Source: Sipunculus nudus
Lineage: Eukaryota > Annelida > Sipuncula > Golfingiida > Sipunculidae
Direction of reading: 5' to 3'
NCBI GenBank assembly: GCA_026874595.1
Contig: CM049306.1
Location: forward strand, 12,979,019 to 13,043,018
DNA: 64,000 nt
Shown here piece after piece: positions 52,301 to 61,154 of this stretch. A model generated the notes under the pieces. That model ran no database searches. It saw nothing but the letters and a program-made list of their open reading frames with translations, and was not told the DNA's origin. The position numbers and the translations under genes were made by a program. How positions within the stretch are numbered: the first letter of the stretch is position 1; each line of letters begins with the position of its first letter.

Positions 52301-55300
52301 CACAAGTGAAGATTAATGGCAGCAAGGATGCGACAGGAGTAGTTTTGACAGATGGACGAGAAATCAACAGCAAGGTGGTATTGTCCAATGCAACGCCAAA
52401 GATCACATATCTGGATCTGGTGGAAAAGGTAAGGATTAATAAGTCATTAAGGCAGATGTTAATGAAAGGCAGGGATTCATTGACAGAGAACTGAAATAAA
52501 CATAGAAGTACAAAGAAGATATATTAAAATTGTGTTCTTAAAGCAAGGAGTCTAATAACGGTGTTGATTTATCACTTGTTAGGGTTTAATATATTAATTT
52601 TTTGTTAAATTTTTGTATTTGTAAATGATGAATGATTTCTTTGATTAAAGGTTTAATCAAGTGTTTAGAGATGGAAAAAAATGTTGGGGTTTATTGTCAG
52701 TCATCCAGCTGTAAATTCTTTTGCTGAAATTAAAATGTAAGAAGTATTAGGTATATATGAAATCACCATGTGAAGTCTATATTTTATTGAATTATCATTG
52801 TTTATTATAGTGTAGCTGTGTATATAATTAGATTTTTTTAGCTCAGCTGACTATAAGTCATCTGAGCTATAGTCGTATTCCATTGTCCGTCGTCTGTCTG
52901 TCTGTCAGTCTGTCCGTCCATAGATGTGGCACGTTTTGAAATGGTAAGACCTAGGAATCCAAAATTTGGCATAATGTTAGATGTCTTCAAGATCTCCTGC
53001 CAAGCCAAAAACTGGGTCTTTGTGACTTCGTTCCTTTGAGAAATAAAGGAAAAACCTCAATTTTTTTTATTAAAAACCTACTTTCACACTTCATTTTTAA
53101 TTAAAAACCTATTTTCACACTTCAGGACTGCCTAATATCGAAACCACTCATCTTTTTTTTTCTTATATTTATCATAAATATTCCTCTCTATAGTTCCTAT
53201 GTACATGCCAGAAATTAGGTCTGTACTTCATAATTTAAAAAAGTTATGGGCCCAAACATAATGCATTTTGTAAAAAAATCAGGAAAGATATTTGATCACT
53301 TAACACAAAACTTGTTAAAGCTAAGGACTTTTTTTCCAGTAATATAACTTTAATTAATCAAAATTTAATTGTATAACCAAAATCAGATCAAAATCTTATA
53401 ATTTTTTTTTTCAAATATTAGCAAAAATAAAAAATGGGTACCTTAAATTTTGCCCAACTTTGACCATGGCACATTTTTTTCCTGTAACTGCTGTGGATTT
53501 AATTTTCACAGTTTTTGTTAGCATTTCATCTGTTAACACCAAAAATTTGAAACCAGTTGATGAAAAACTGTAGATTTTATTCAAGTTTTAAAGCACCATG
53601 TCACATATTGTTTACATCAAGCGAGTGTTATGCAGTTTGCTAGAGCTCAGCTCCCCAGCTTAAGCTCTCAGTTCCTAAAATTTGGCATACAGTTAAATGT
53701 CTCCATAATCCCCTACCATGCCAAGAATTTGGTAACTAGGACTTAATTTCTTTGAGTTATTAATGAAAATCTTCATTTTTCCATTAAAACCCCATTGTTA
53801 CACTTCAAGACTGCCTTATATCAAAACCACTGATCTGACTTTGATCATATATAATATACATATTTTTCTATACATTCGCTATGCACATGCCAGTAATTAT
53901 GTCAGTATTGCGTAATTGTTTTAAGTTATGGGCCCAAACATAATGCACTTTGTAAAAAATCAAGAAATATATTTACTCCCATAACAAGAGGATTGCTGAA
54001 GCTAGAGATTTTTGTCAGGGATGAAACATTATTTAATCAAGATTCAATTGAATACCCAAAATTAGTTCTGAATTTTTCAAATTTTATAAGTTATTAGTTT
54101 AAATATAAAATTAGTTCCTTAAATTTTGCAAAACTTTGACAATGGCACGTTTGTTTCCTGAGAGCACTATTGATATAATTTTCATATCATGCACACATAA
54201 GGATTTCAGCTTTTTAGTTTAGAAAGCTGAAAGAAATTGGCCAAAAATTGTAGGTTTTTATTAATGTTTTTATGAGACCATGTCAGATCCAGGCTCTCCC
54301 CAGCCCCTCTTCAGTCACCTGTATGTTGACCCTGTTGACCTTTCAGCAAATTATGCATGCTTGAAGCTAGGCATACACTGGGGCAGCCAGGCAGCTTATG
54401 GCCAGCCACAGTTGATCCAGGTGTCCAACCCAACTCATCTAGTAGTTGTTTTGACCAACAACATAACAGTAAACAATAAATTAATAATTTTTTATTGGTT
54501 TTAATAACAAATTAAAGAAAATTAATAGAAAAGGAATTTGTTAGTTGATGAGATACAGGAAATTAACTTGCAGTTACTGATGTAAAAATCTTGTATGGAT
54601 GGATAGAATGTCACATATTCCAAATAACACAATTCACCTATGGTATTTTTTAGTTCAGTTTTAATGATAAAAAAGTAAATCATATTATTCATTACTAATC
54701 ATTAGGGATCATATGAAGGAAATTAATGATAGACAAAGATGCATTTGATAATAGTAATCTAGATTCCATCTGTGTCTAGTGTGTAGATTGATGTGAAAGT
54801 AGTCCTAAATGAATATATCACATTTATTTTTTTTAAATATTTATAAAAGCCATAAAACCAGGTACTTATGATTAGTGGTGGGCCGATCATACAGCTTTAT
54901 CAAAAGTCAGTCAGTTCGCTGCCACTTTCGATTACCAAAGGCAACTATTGATTACATCATAACCATGATTTCTTTCCAGAATGCCTTTATGTTATAGGCA
55001 AAAATTATTCTTCCATTTTTTACAACATTCCGCGTTTCATATAATGAGTTTGAGTTCCAAAATAACTTCCGTATGTAACTGAGTATGACACGGTAGATGC
55101 CAGAACGGACGACTTAACAAACCTCTGTGAACTGGCAGGGAGCTACAGAATTTTGACGATATGTACATTGCAAAATATGGGCAGTATGGCATTAAAATGC
55201 TCCATAAATTCTCCAGGTCTATGCCAAATTAACAAAACTATCTGTAGAGCACGCTTTGAAGAGAGACAGGGTCGATCTCTCAGACTTCTAATATCAAACT

Positions 55301-58300
55301 GGTCTTAGAACATTGTCAGCCCCGCAATCAGCTACTGCTTGTGATACAAGGTGGGGACATCCCCAACCTCACATTGCATTGTTAGTATGGTCTTTAATTA
55401 CACACAACTGCTGGTATATATATCAGAGAATGACTCGTTGGATGCAAAATGTTTATGTCTGTGATATTTTTTTTAATATGATCAAGCTGATAAATGGCAC
55501 TGAAAATCAAACAGGGGTGACTTAGTTTTTCAAACCAAAAACATATAGAAATACTTACCCCAAAGCATTTGGGCAGTTAACATTATATAAATAGATCATA
55601 CATGATTATTTAAATATTTAGCATTTAGTAATAATAGGAAAATATAAAAAAAGCAAACACTTCTTTCCTTAAGGTAGAATTACTAAGACATGCGGGCAGT
55701 GTTAAGAAAGTACAGTTTCACAAATAATTGTATATTTCTTTATATTTGTCTGAATCGATTGATAATCGATCATCGGTCGGTTTGCTCAAACTGATGATCG
55801 ATTATTACAAAGGAACCGACTCCCACCATACTTTTGATCATTATTTAAATTTGTGAATTTTCTATATTCTAGATTCTCAACATCCTTGTTTGGCTAAAAC
55901 TGAATAAATACCATACATGGTGCGAATACTTTGCAAATGTATTTGAATACTAATATGAATATGTACTCCATTATAAAATTTCTTGCATAAAAATGGGAAA
56001 TATAAAAAAATATACAGTTAAACCTTGATGTGTCGAAGTCGAAGGGACTGGTGAATTTACTTCGACACAACCGGAGTTCGAGACAACCGATGTTCATTAT
56101 ATTCAACCTCTTCAGCCTTGATTATCATCGATAAATACTGCTCATGTATAGGGCCTATGTTATTAAGGTCTCACAAATGTTTTCGTGAAAGAAAACACAG
56201 ATTTTAATACATTTTTTTCATTTAAAAAAAAAACATATATGTACCACCAAAAGTAGGATTAGGTTTATCAAGAAAGTGAAATAAGAGCACAAACATGTAC
56301 GTGTATAAAAGCACACAAATCAATTAATGATTGGCTCAGATCATTTTCAGTTCAACACATCAGATCTTCTTTAAAAAGGCAGTAACCTTGATCTTCTCAG
56401 CATTCTTGATCCATGTATACAGCATGTTGGCGTGGATGTTGAAGTCCTTTGCAATCTTTGCCTTGGTCTTGCCACCATTTTCAACTTCGACCAGTGCTTC
56501 GTACTTCTGCTCAATGGTCTTTACATCAAGCTTACCCTTAGCAGGCCGCGACGCCATTGCAAACAGGACACGAACAATATGAGAGTGAAGCAGTAATACT
56601 GTATAACGTACTCTATGGTAAATTACAGTCAGTCTGATATAGATCTCATCTCCCTCCATTTATACAGAGTCCTGTATGTTTATCCTAGACACATCAAAGT
56701 AATGATTGGATTATGTTTGGTTTATCACTAACTACTCATTGATGCTTTTTTCGGCGAGAGAAGAAAGGCGTGATAATGAGTGACTAATTGGCCAAACAAG
56801 AAAACAATGGACTGGGTATGTCAGCCATCGCACTTGATGAGTAAGATCCTAGCCGGTATTAATTATGTAACTAGTCATCGCAGCCGTAGGTATGATTGTT
56901 TGACCATGCACAACTGTTGTCCAAACATTAAAGCGGCATGACCTTGAGTCGACAGAGCCATCGCGCTTCATAATTATGACTGCTCATCATGGCTTAATCA
57001 TGATTGACGGGCCCTGTACAACTGTTATCCAATCATGACTTCGAGTTAAGCGATAGAAATACTAGCTAGGGACCAACAAAACACCTCAACACATCCGGTT
57101 TTTTGACACATCCGATTTCGACACAAGCGGAGTTAAATTAGTAAGGTTTTAACTATTTTTTTGCAGGAACCTTACGTTCGACTTCAACATATGAAGGAAT
57201 TCGACTTAACCGAGTTCGACACAACAAGGTTTTACTGTATTTCATTTTAAAAAATCATATGATTCTCTTATTAATTTGATAAAAAATTATATTTTGCACA
57301 ATATTTGTTATTAAATTTTAATAAATAGTTAAACTCTTATATTATATGTGCTGCTTATAAGAGTGGCCAAGTCAAAATCTGTGTTACAATAGCACTCATT
57401 TTGTTAATAAAATAAATTAAATCAATTGTCTTACCTGTCTCCAAAGATACTTTCAAAATCATACAAAAACTAAACACCAACAACTCATAATACAGCTTAT
57501 ATTTATTACCACACAAAACCAGCAAGTGCCTCATTTCCAAATCATATTTTTTAGCGAACCTGTGAGCTTATGCGATGGCGCAGCATCGTCCGTCCATCGT
57601 CAGCCGTCCGCCGTCCAGGGCTGGCTTTCAGCCATCCATGGCTGTAAGTCAGAAACCATTGGAGCTAGCAGCTCCAAATTACATGTAAGAATTATTTACA
57701 TGTGTAACTTGGTGCCCTGGAGCTTATTATTGGGTATCTGCATTAATTTGGATTTTATAGAGAAAAAGCTTAAAAACCTTTAAAAAACTTCTTCACTGAA
57801 ACTGTCCAGCCAAATTGTCCAGTATTTCACAGAAATGATCCCTGGAACAATCTCTCTCAAGTTTGTTCGAATGCTTCCTATTCGGAGATTTTAGGCCGAG
57901 TTACAGGAGGTTGAACTTAGTCATCTGTCCAAAAAAGCACACTTAAATTAAAATCTAAGAAACAGCTAGAGGTATAATCACCAAATTTTATACCAATGTT
58001 TGTCACATATGTCATATCTGATTTTGAGGTATTAGTGGCGCCACCTACATTGATGTGTTTTTTACAAGCGAAAATGTAATTTTAAACTCTACTAGCTTAT
58101 ACACTGATTTATGATGAAACTGTTAAGCTGATTGGTTTAAACTTTACAAGAATTATTCTGTGGTAGGGTTCTGCCAGTTTTATAAGAATAGATTGGGTAA
58201 ATACAGTTTTAAAAAAACATTGTAGCCAAATGAAAAATGCTTTCTGTATTTGAAAACAGATTTGACAACATGCTGACTTTCAGCAGCCAAGTCAAGAGGT

Positions 58301-61002
58301 CACTCAGTACAAACAGGTGGGGTCCAGACATCACCATGGCAACTGACCTGGCTCTGGGGGGTGTCTAGACAATGTGTCTAGAAGTCTAGACACAGCGACT
58401 AGACGTCTAGACACATTGTGTAGATGCAGAATTCCCAGATTATTGGAACTATATCTTTCAACTGTTTGAAAAACTTGGTTTGTATTTTAAGCGAATTGGG
58501 TTTATCATCAGGTCACATGTGAACTGCTGCGCCCTCATTTTTGGTTGACCTCTGACCTTTCCTCGCTGCCCAGCGTCCATTTGTGCTTCTGTTTCCACAC
58601 ATAAACCCGCATATCTGGGGAACCGTTTGACCGATCAGGCTAAAAATTTTGCACAAATGTAGCCCTTTGAGAGCTTTATAACATACACCAAAAATGGTGG
58701 CGCCACTGGCCACCATTTTTACACAGCATCCATCTGTTCATCTGCCTTGGGATAATATCACTCATATCTCAGCAGTGGTTTGACTTAACCACCTGAAATT
58801 TTGCAGATTTATTCATCCTGGACAGCTTTCTTGATTTTATGACAGGTGGTGCCACCTACATTCACGTTTACTCTGCAGACATCCAAGCTCATATCTCGGG
58901 AACCGTTTGACCGATTGGGCCAAAATGTTGCATGTGTCTAGATCTAACATAGCTCTTAATCATAGGCAAAACTGGTGGCGCCACCCACAACTACTTATGC
59001 ACAGCGTCCATCTGTTCATCTGCCTTAGGATGAAATCACTCATATCTCAGCAGTGGTTTGACTTATCCACCTGAAATTTTGCAGGTTTATACATCCTGGA
59101 CAGCTTTCTCGATTTATGACAGGTGGCGCCACCTACATTCACGTTTACTCTGCAGACACCCAAGCTCATATCTCGGGAACTGTTTGACCAGTTGGGCCAA
59201 AATTTTGCATGTGTCTAGATCTCACATAGCTCTTTATCATAGGCAAAACTGGTGGCGCCACCTGCAACCATTTTTGCACAGCACCCATCTGTTCATCTGC
59301 CTTGGGATAAAATCACTCAAATCTCAGCAGTGGTTTGACTTATCCACCTGAAATTTTGCATTTTTATACATCCTGGACAGGTTTCTCAATTTTATGACAG
59401 GTGGCGCCACCTACATTCATGTTTACTCTGCAGACACCCAAGCTCATATCTCGGGAACTGTTTGACCAATGGGGCCAAAATTTTGCATGTGTCTAGATCT
59501 CACATAGCTCTTCATCATAGGCAAAACTGGTGGCGCCACCTGCAACCATTTTTGCACAGCATCCATCTGTTCATCTGCCTTGGCGTAAAATCACTCATAT
59601 CTCAGCAGTTGTTTGACGTATCCACCTGAAATTTTGCAGGTTTATACATCCCGGACAGCTTTCTTGATTTTATGACAGGTGGCACCACCTACATTTTTTT
59701 TACTCTGCAGACATCCAAGCTCATATCTCGGGAACCGTTTGACCGATTTGGCCAAAATTTTGCATGTGTCTAGATCTCACATAGCTCTTCATCATAGGCA
59801 AAACTGGTGGCACCACCTGCAACCATTTATGCATTGAATCCATCTGTTCATCTGCCTTGACGTAAAATCACTCAAATCTCAGGAGTTGTTTGACATATCC
59901 ACCTGAAATTTTGCAGATTTATACATCCTGGAAAGTCTTCTCGATTTTATGACAGAAGACGCCACCTACATTCAGGTTCACTCTGCAGACATCCAAGCTC
60001 ATATCTCGGGAACCGTTTGACCGATTGGGCCAGAATTTTGCTTGTGTATAGATCTCACATAGCTCTTCATCATAAGCAAACCTGGTGGCGCCACCTGCAA
60101 CCACCTATGAACACTGTCCATCTGTTCATCTGCCTTGGCGTAAAATCACTCATATCTCAGCAGTTGTTTGACTAATCCATCTGAAATTTTGCAGGTTTAT
60201 ACATCCTGGACAATTTTCTTGATTTTATGACAAGTGGCACCACCTACATTCATGTTTACGCTGCAGACATCCATGCTAATATGCAACACACTTCACTCTA
60301 TTCCCCTTGCCACTTAATCCATGCCTCACTTCACCCGTCCCACTCTTGATTTCTGCGGATACACATAGGAGCTTGTTGACTACCCATATGCTAGTTCTAA
60401 AATGTCCTAGGCTGAAACTTGCAGGTCCAAAATGTCCATTTTGCTGAAATCATAATGACTAAGGTAGATATGCAGGACTTAAAAGGATCAATATTAAATT
60501 TTAAAAATAAACCTCCATTCATACTCCCAAACTTTGCACAGGTTCGCATTAGGCCTGTAGGCCTTGTTAATCATATATAACAGCTGAGCGACATGACCCA
60601 AGGGTCCCTTGTTTTTAATTTTTGAATCAATTTTGGATTATAATATATACTGGGTCATTTTAACCTTACAAATACACCAGTATCTTAGTAAATTATTTAA
60701 GCAACAACCAAGCCAAAGTGGCTACCATATTTGAATATGTTGAGTCACACAAACTATAGAACATAAGAGGGTTACACATATATAATAATATACTGTCTAT
60801 TTTCATTAATTATTATAATCATACTTACCAGTGCCTGACTATTTATTGTCAGATCTCATGGACTCAGAGGCTGCTTTCGGAGGTCTTGTGAGATGCATAA
60901 TTTGGTGTTACTTTGTTTTCATATTTTAGGGCATGTTACCTGCTGACTTCATCCAGGATGTACAGGCCATAGATTACACTTCACCAGTCACAAAAATCAA
61001 CA
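28343..61002 (+). CDS. PYROXD2: Pyridine nucleotide-disulfide oxidoreductase domain-containing protein 2, 5' ten exons (gene runs off the window)
   Basis: This is a phytoene-desaturase/carotenoid-isomerase-like FAD/NAD(P) flavoprotein; the vertebrate protein is mitochondrial and its substrate is not settled. Exons: 28343-28523, 29140-29159 (20-nt microexon), 29418-29511, 30148-30221, 30605-30760, 31453-31606, 32945-33104, 46422-46563, 52294-52428 and 60930-61002. Phases join into about 396 codons; the human protein has 581 residues. The first ~45 residues are rich in R, K, S and T without acids, fitting a mitochondrial presequence. The dinucleotide-binding motif IIIGAGHNGLVS spans exons 1-2 and is followed by [34 protein letters not shown]-type blocks (here [19 protein letters not shown]), [10 protein letters not shown] and [13 protein letters not shown]. 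Exon 10 ends at VTKIN, a conserved position. Introns 7 (13.3 kb), 8, 9 and 10 are packed with transposons, so the gene covers more than 32 kb here. Confidence 0.95.
33633..34514 (+). mobile_element. Family-D element D1, left part (interrupted)
   Basis: It begins with the hairpin GTATCCGCCAAA-ACAAAGA-TTTGCGGATAC. Inside are subunits of the 139/278-bp type (CTCATATCTCTGCAG..., TTTGACATATCTTCCTGAAA, CTGGTGGTGCCACCTGCAACC). The array is cut at 34514 by the TIR composite and continues at 46129. Confidence 0.6.
34613..37766 (+). repeat. Family-A-like repeat with two ~690-bp internal units
   Basis: It opens with a (CTGT)n/(CCGT)n run (34617-34653). Two related units follow, sharing TTAGATGTCCCCAAAATCTC (34718 and about 35400) and ACTTCAGGACTGCC or ACTTCAAGGCTGCC. 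It closes with CAGCTGAGCGCCGTGACCCATGGTTCCCTTGTT at 37766, the family-A 3' end. The same units occur at 52836-54480. A C run lies at 36089-36102. Confidence 0.5.
37967..38649. other. Left flank of the LTR retrotransposon, nothing recognised
   Basis: AT-rich DNA without ORF or repeat that I can identify. It ends with the target duplication ATAGT (38645-38649). Confidence 0.4.
38650..39769 (-). repeat. 3' LTR of the Gypsy-type element
   Basis: 1120 bp, TG...CA ends with the 7-bp inverted repeat TGTCACC/GGTGACA. A 130-codon open frame on the opposite strand is present in both LTRs and is not considered a gene. Confidence 0.95.
39980..40345 (-). CDS. Gypsy-type RNase H domain downstream of integrase (partial pol, lacks RT)
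   Basis: About 121 codons, in a different frame from the integrase ORF and overlapping its last codons. It has no proper start codon; similarity begins [13 protein letters not shown] just inside the integrase end. The active-site acids typical of the retroelement RNase H are present: D4, E45 ([10 protein letters not shown]), D70 (QTDHKPL) and D113 (GPDFLSR). It is the C-terminal half of an RT-RNase H unit whose RT is gone; the junction with integrase is abrupt. Expression would need frameshifting or reinitiation, or it may be a relic. Confidence 0.85.
   Translation of the reverse strand: MKCDASDVGMGCILMQRHEGIMHPVAYASRKLLPRERNYSTIEKESLAIVWSVQKFEMYLACRPFTIQTDHKPLKCISKSKCANKRVMRWALVLQEFRFDIEAVSGKLNHGPDFLSRLPEC
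40342..43224 (-). CDS. Gag-protease-integrase polyprotein of the LTR retrotransposon
   Basis: 960 aa, open throughout. Residues 28-70 are an Arg/Glu-rich coiled coil. A gag-like helical region spans about 95-260. The CCHC zinc knuckle is C307, C310, H315, C320. The retropepsin-type DSG is at 416-418 (RDSGCSSAG), with a later hydrophobic strand LALGN in place of the usual second motif. After a variable linker comes the integrase: the H614/H621/C651/C654 zinc-binding region, then a DD35E core at D684 (SMDLVGP), D744 (LTDMGTQF) and E780 (VERFNG). A GPY-like C-terminal module (QWKGPYTIV) ends in [11 protein letters not shown]. Protease is followed directly by integrase, with no reverse transcriptase or RNase H between them. 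In Ty3/Gypsy elements the usual order is PR-RT-RH-INT. Confidence 0.9.
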   Translation of the reverse strand: METLESLVRCGQALGLKDQALQDYVEARRRADEEREERARQREIEKEQRELERELEREQRELEREREARAHEIEVLRLKSDSGVKEERSRDVFPKIQLPPFDEAHDQLDAFLERFERLAVCQGYDRENWALHLSPLLRGKALGTYTQLSVSEAMDYDKLKIALLKRYQMTEEGYRHKFRTCRPERGETPSQFAVRLSGYLDHWIGMAGVGGDYDGVVNLLMCEQFVNCCSRDLSMFLKERRCRDFDSMVDLAESYTEAHGVHSLTAGPRYGNNVPRPAQPVSQPREKREVERSPDGQTFKPTGGIRCYLCNKLGHKARECKTSARSRPRSIPQVGCAAGDQQRYRTNFSPPYNPKQKPETMSMAVVEAETETVGAVKPEVESPSQSLGFAAQTEGGISLPVCEGLVNGKSARVLRDSGCSSAGIRESYVEPNQFTGHQVECRLFDGSVRQFPTARINVDCAYFVGTIEAMVVGDAVCDLALGNVAGARDPYDPDPTWKSERSSGIVCDGVESQKEVSSAVETRSAAPEKQIPTRSLNVASPVADVSPAEFLKAQEEDGSLAPYWRLAREARNDSPFRIEDGYLVRVVSDKRGDQDGSRVVVPQTLRYDVMRMGHEAVMAGHQGIDKTHDRVRTQFFWKGMYNDIAEFCKSCPICQKTIPKGKVPGATLGQMPLIDEPWRRISMDLVGPIHPASERGHRYILTVMDYATRYPEAVAFKNIDTVSVADALVDIYARLGVPSEVLTDMGTQFTSDLMREVSRVLSVRQLTTTPYHPMCNGMVERFNGTLKLMLKRMCEERPRDWDRYLSAVLFAYREAPHESTGFSPFEWLYGRIVRGPMRILRDLWTKRDTSVETKTTYQYVLDLQDKLSDTCALAREALNKSANRHRLLYDRGKCTRRFEAGDEVLLLLPTERNKLMVQWKGPYTIVNRVGDLDYRIKIGDKVKTFHVNMLKRYHARNDFI
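43944..45063 (-). repeat. 5' LTR of the Gypsy-type element
   Basis: Equal in length to the other LTR and nearly identical, followed on the right by ATAGT. Confidence 0.95.
45064..45819. other. Right flank of the LTR retrotransposon, nothing recognised
   Basis: AT-rich, with a G run at 45377-45391 (an assembly or slippage hotspot). No coding or repeat signal is recognised. Confidence 0.4.
46129..46330 (+). mobile_element. Family-D element D1, right part
   Basis: It resumes in the same repeat phase (CATATACATCTTGGATAGTTTCTC matches TTTATACATCCTGGACAGCTTTCTC elsewhere). It ends GATTTTGGTGGATAC (46281-46295), the inverse partner of GTATCCGCCAAAAC at 33633, followed by the hairpin GTAGTCG-CTTGT-CAACTAC. 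Confidence 0.6.
46719..49084 (+). mobile_element. Family-A element A4 in PYROXD2 intron 8
   Basis: It starts TTTTAGCTCAGCTGATCACTC and ends CTGCTGAGCATCATGACCC followed by ATGAGTCGCTTG. The interior begins with a recent 233-bp triplication (46935-47640) and continues with diverged AGTCAGACAGGGCACAAA units, each mentioning GGAGGTCCTGGG. Confidence 0.6.
46935..47640 (+). repeat. Three near-identical 233-bp tandem units inside A4
   Basis: The marker GACAATAAAATGAAGCAGTC starts at about 47104, 47337 and 47571. Copies two and three look identical except for one C insertion in the CCCCC run. Reverse-strand open frames across the copies are repeat translations. Confidence 0.85.
50504..50857 (+). 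pseudogene. DIRS-like gag fragment
   Basis: This 117-codon open frame lies inside the DIRS-like element upstream of the RT fragment. It contains [19 protein letters not shown] and a helical, Leu-rich second half ([16 protein letters not shown]). It lacks an obvious start context and breaks into other frames on both sides. The gag assignment rests on position and general character. Confidence 0.5.
51044..51640 (+). pseudogene. DIRS-like reverse transcriptase, N-terminal part, frameshifted
   Basis: The frame to 51586 holds the early RT motifs [20 protein letters not shown] and [17 protein letters not shown] (first catalytic Asp in DLTDAYF). The continuation changes frame: the second strand motif [15 protein letters not shown] is read from about 51538 in another frame, after a stop. 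The YxDD box and everything after it are missing. RTs of this type are typical of DIRS elements, which fits the inverted terminal repeats. Confidence 0.75.
52836..54480 (+). repeat. Family-A element A5, 5' end plus two ~700-bp units
   Basis: It starts TTTTTTAGCTCAGCTGACTATAAGTCATCTGAGCTATAG, the clearest family-A 5' hairpin. A TCTGTCTGTCTGTCAG run follows. Two units share TTAGATGTCTTCAAGATCTC (52977) and TTAAATGTCTCCATAATCCC (53693). The units match those at 34700-36200. A 3' end was not located. Confidence 0.55.
54874..55825. mobile_element. Possible hAT-like non-autonomous element
   Basis: The left end AGTGGTGGGCCGATCA and the right end AACCGACTCCCACCATACT are roughly inverse. A GATAATCGATCATCGGTCGG / CTGATGATCGATTATT inverted pair lies near the right end (55755-55806). 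The inside has no convincing ORF. Confidence 0.35.
56015..57237 (-). mobile_element. Tigger/pogo-type DNA transposon, internally deleted
   Basis: The left end is CAGTTAAACCTTGATGTGTC; the right end is the inverse of CAGTAAAACCTTGTTGTGTC, giving TIRs of about 23 bp with two mismatches. TA lies directly outside both ends (56013-56014, 57238-57239), the target of the Tc1/mariner-pogo superfamily. Further GTTCGACACAA-type motifs lie subterminally. Only the DNA-binding start of a transposase remains. Confidence 0.85.
56360..56557 (-). pseudogene. Tigger/pogo transposase N-terminal helix-turn-helix remnant
   Basis: 65 codons from ATG 56557. The sequence [20 protein letters not shown]... followed by [20 protein letters not shown] and [10 protein letters not shown] matches the CENP-B/psq-type N-terminal HTH of Tigger transposases. 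The second HTH and the DDE domain are absent, so it is a truncated copy. A binding-only peptide is possible but untested. Confidence 0.75.
57550..60568 (+). mobile_element. Family-B Helentron/HINE-like element B2 in PYROXD2 intron 9
   Basis: It begins TTAGCGAACCTGTGAGCTTATG and ends GCACAGGTTCGCATTAGGCC followed by TGTAGGCCTTGTT. GCGAACCTGTG and CACAGGTTCGC are perfect inverse partners (57554 and 60537). The 5' quarter matches B1. The rest is a 278-bp tandem array and a family-D 3' end (GCGGATACACATAGGAGCTTG, about 60355). A short family-A 3' end follows it (CAGCTGAGCGACATGACCC, 60583-60613). No protein is encoded. Confidence 0.65.
58620..60290 (+). repeat. 278-bp tandem array made of two ~139-bp halves
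   Basis: CTCATATCTCGGGAACCGTT recurs at about 58890, 59167, 59445, 59723 and 60000 (period 277-278). Each unit has two related halves, one with GGGCCAAAATTTTGCATGTG and one with CACCTGAAATTTTGCAGG. Each half ends in a GGTGGCGCCACC-type palindrome, giving palindrome spacings alternating about 129 and 149 bp. Confidence 0.9.
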
Positions 61003-61154
61003 GTAAGCATATTAACAGAAAAAAATATATACAAATAAAATTAATGGTATATTATGGGGAGCCTGGCAAAGTCTATAAACTAGACTTATGTAACAGAAAG
61101 GGAAATTAACCAGGCATAAAATCTTAGGGAGACAGGCAAGAGGGAAATGTGGTG

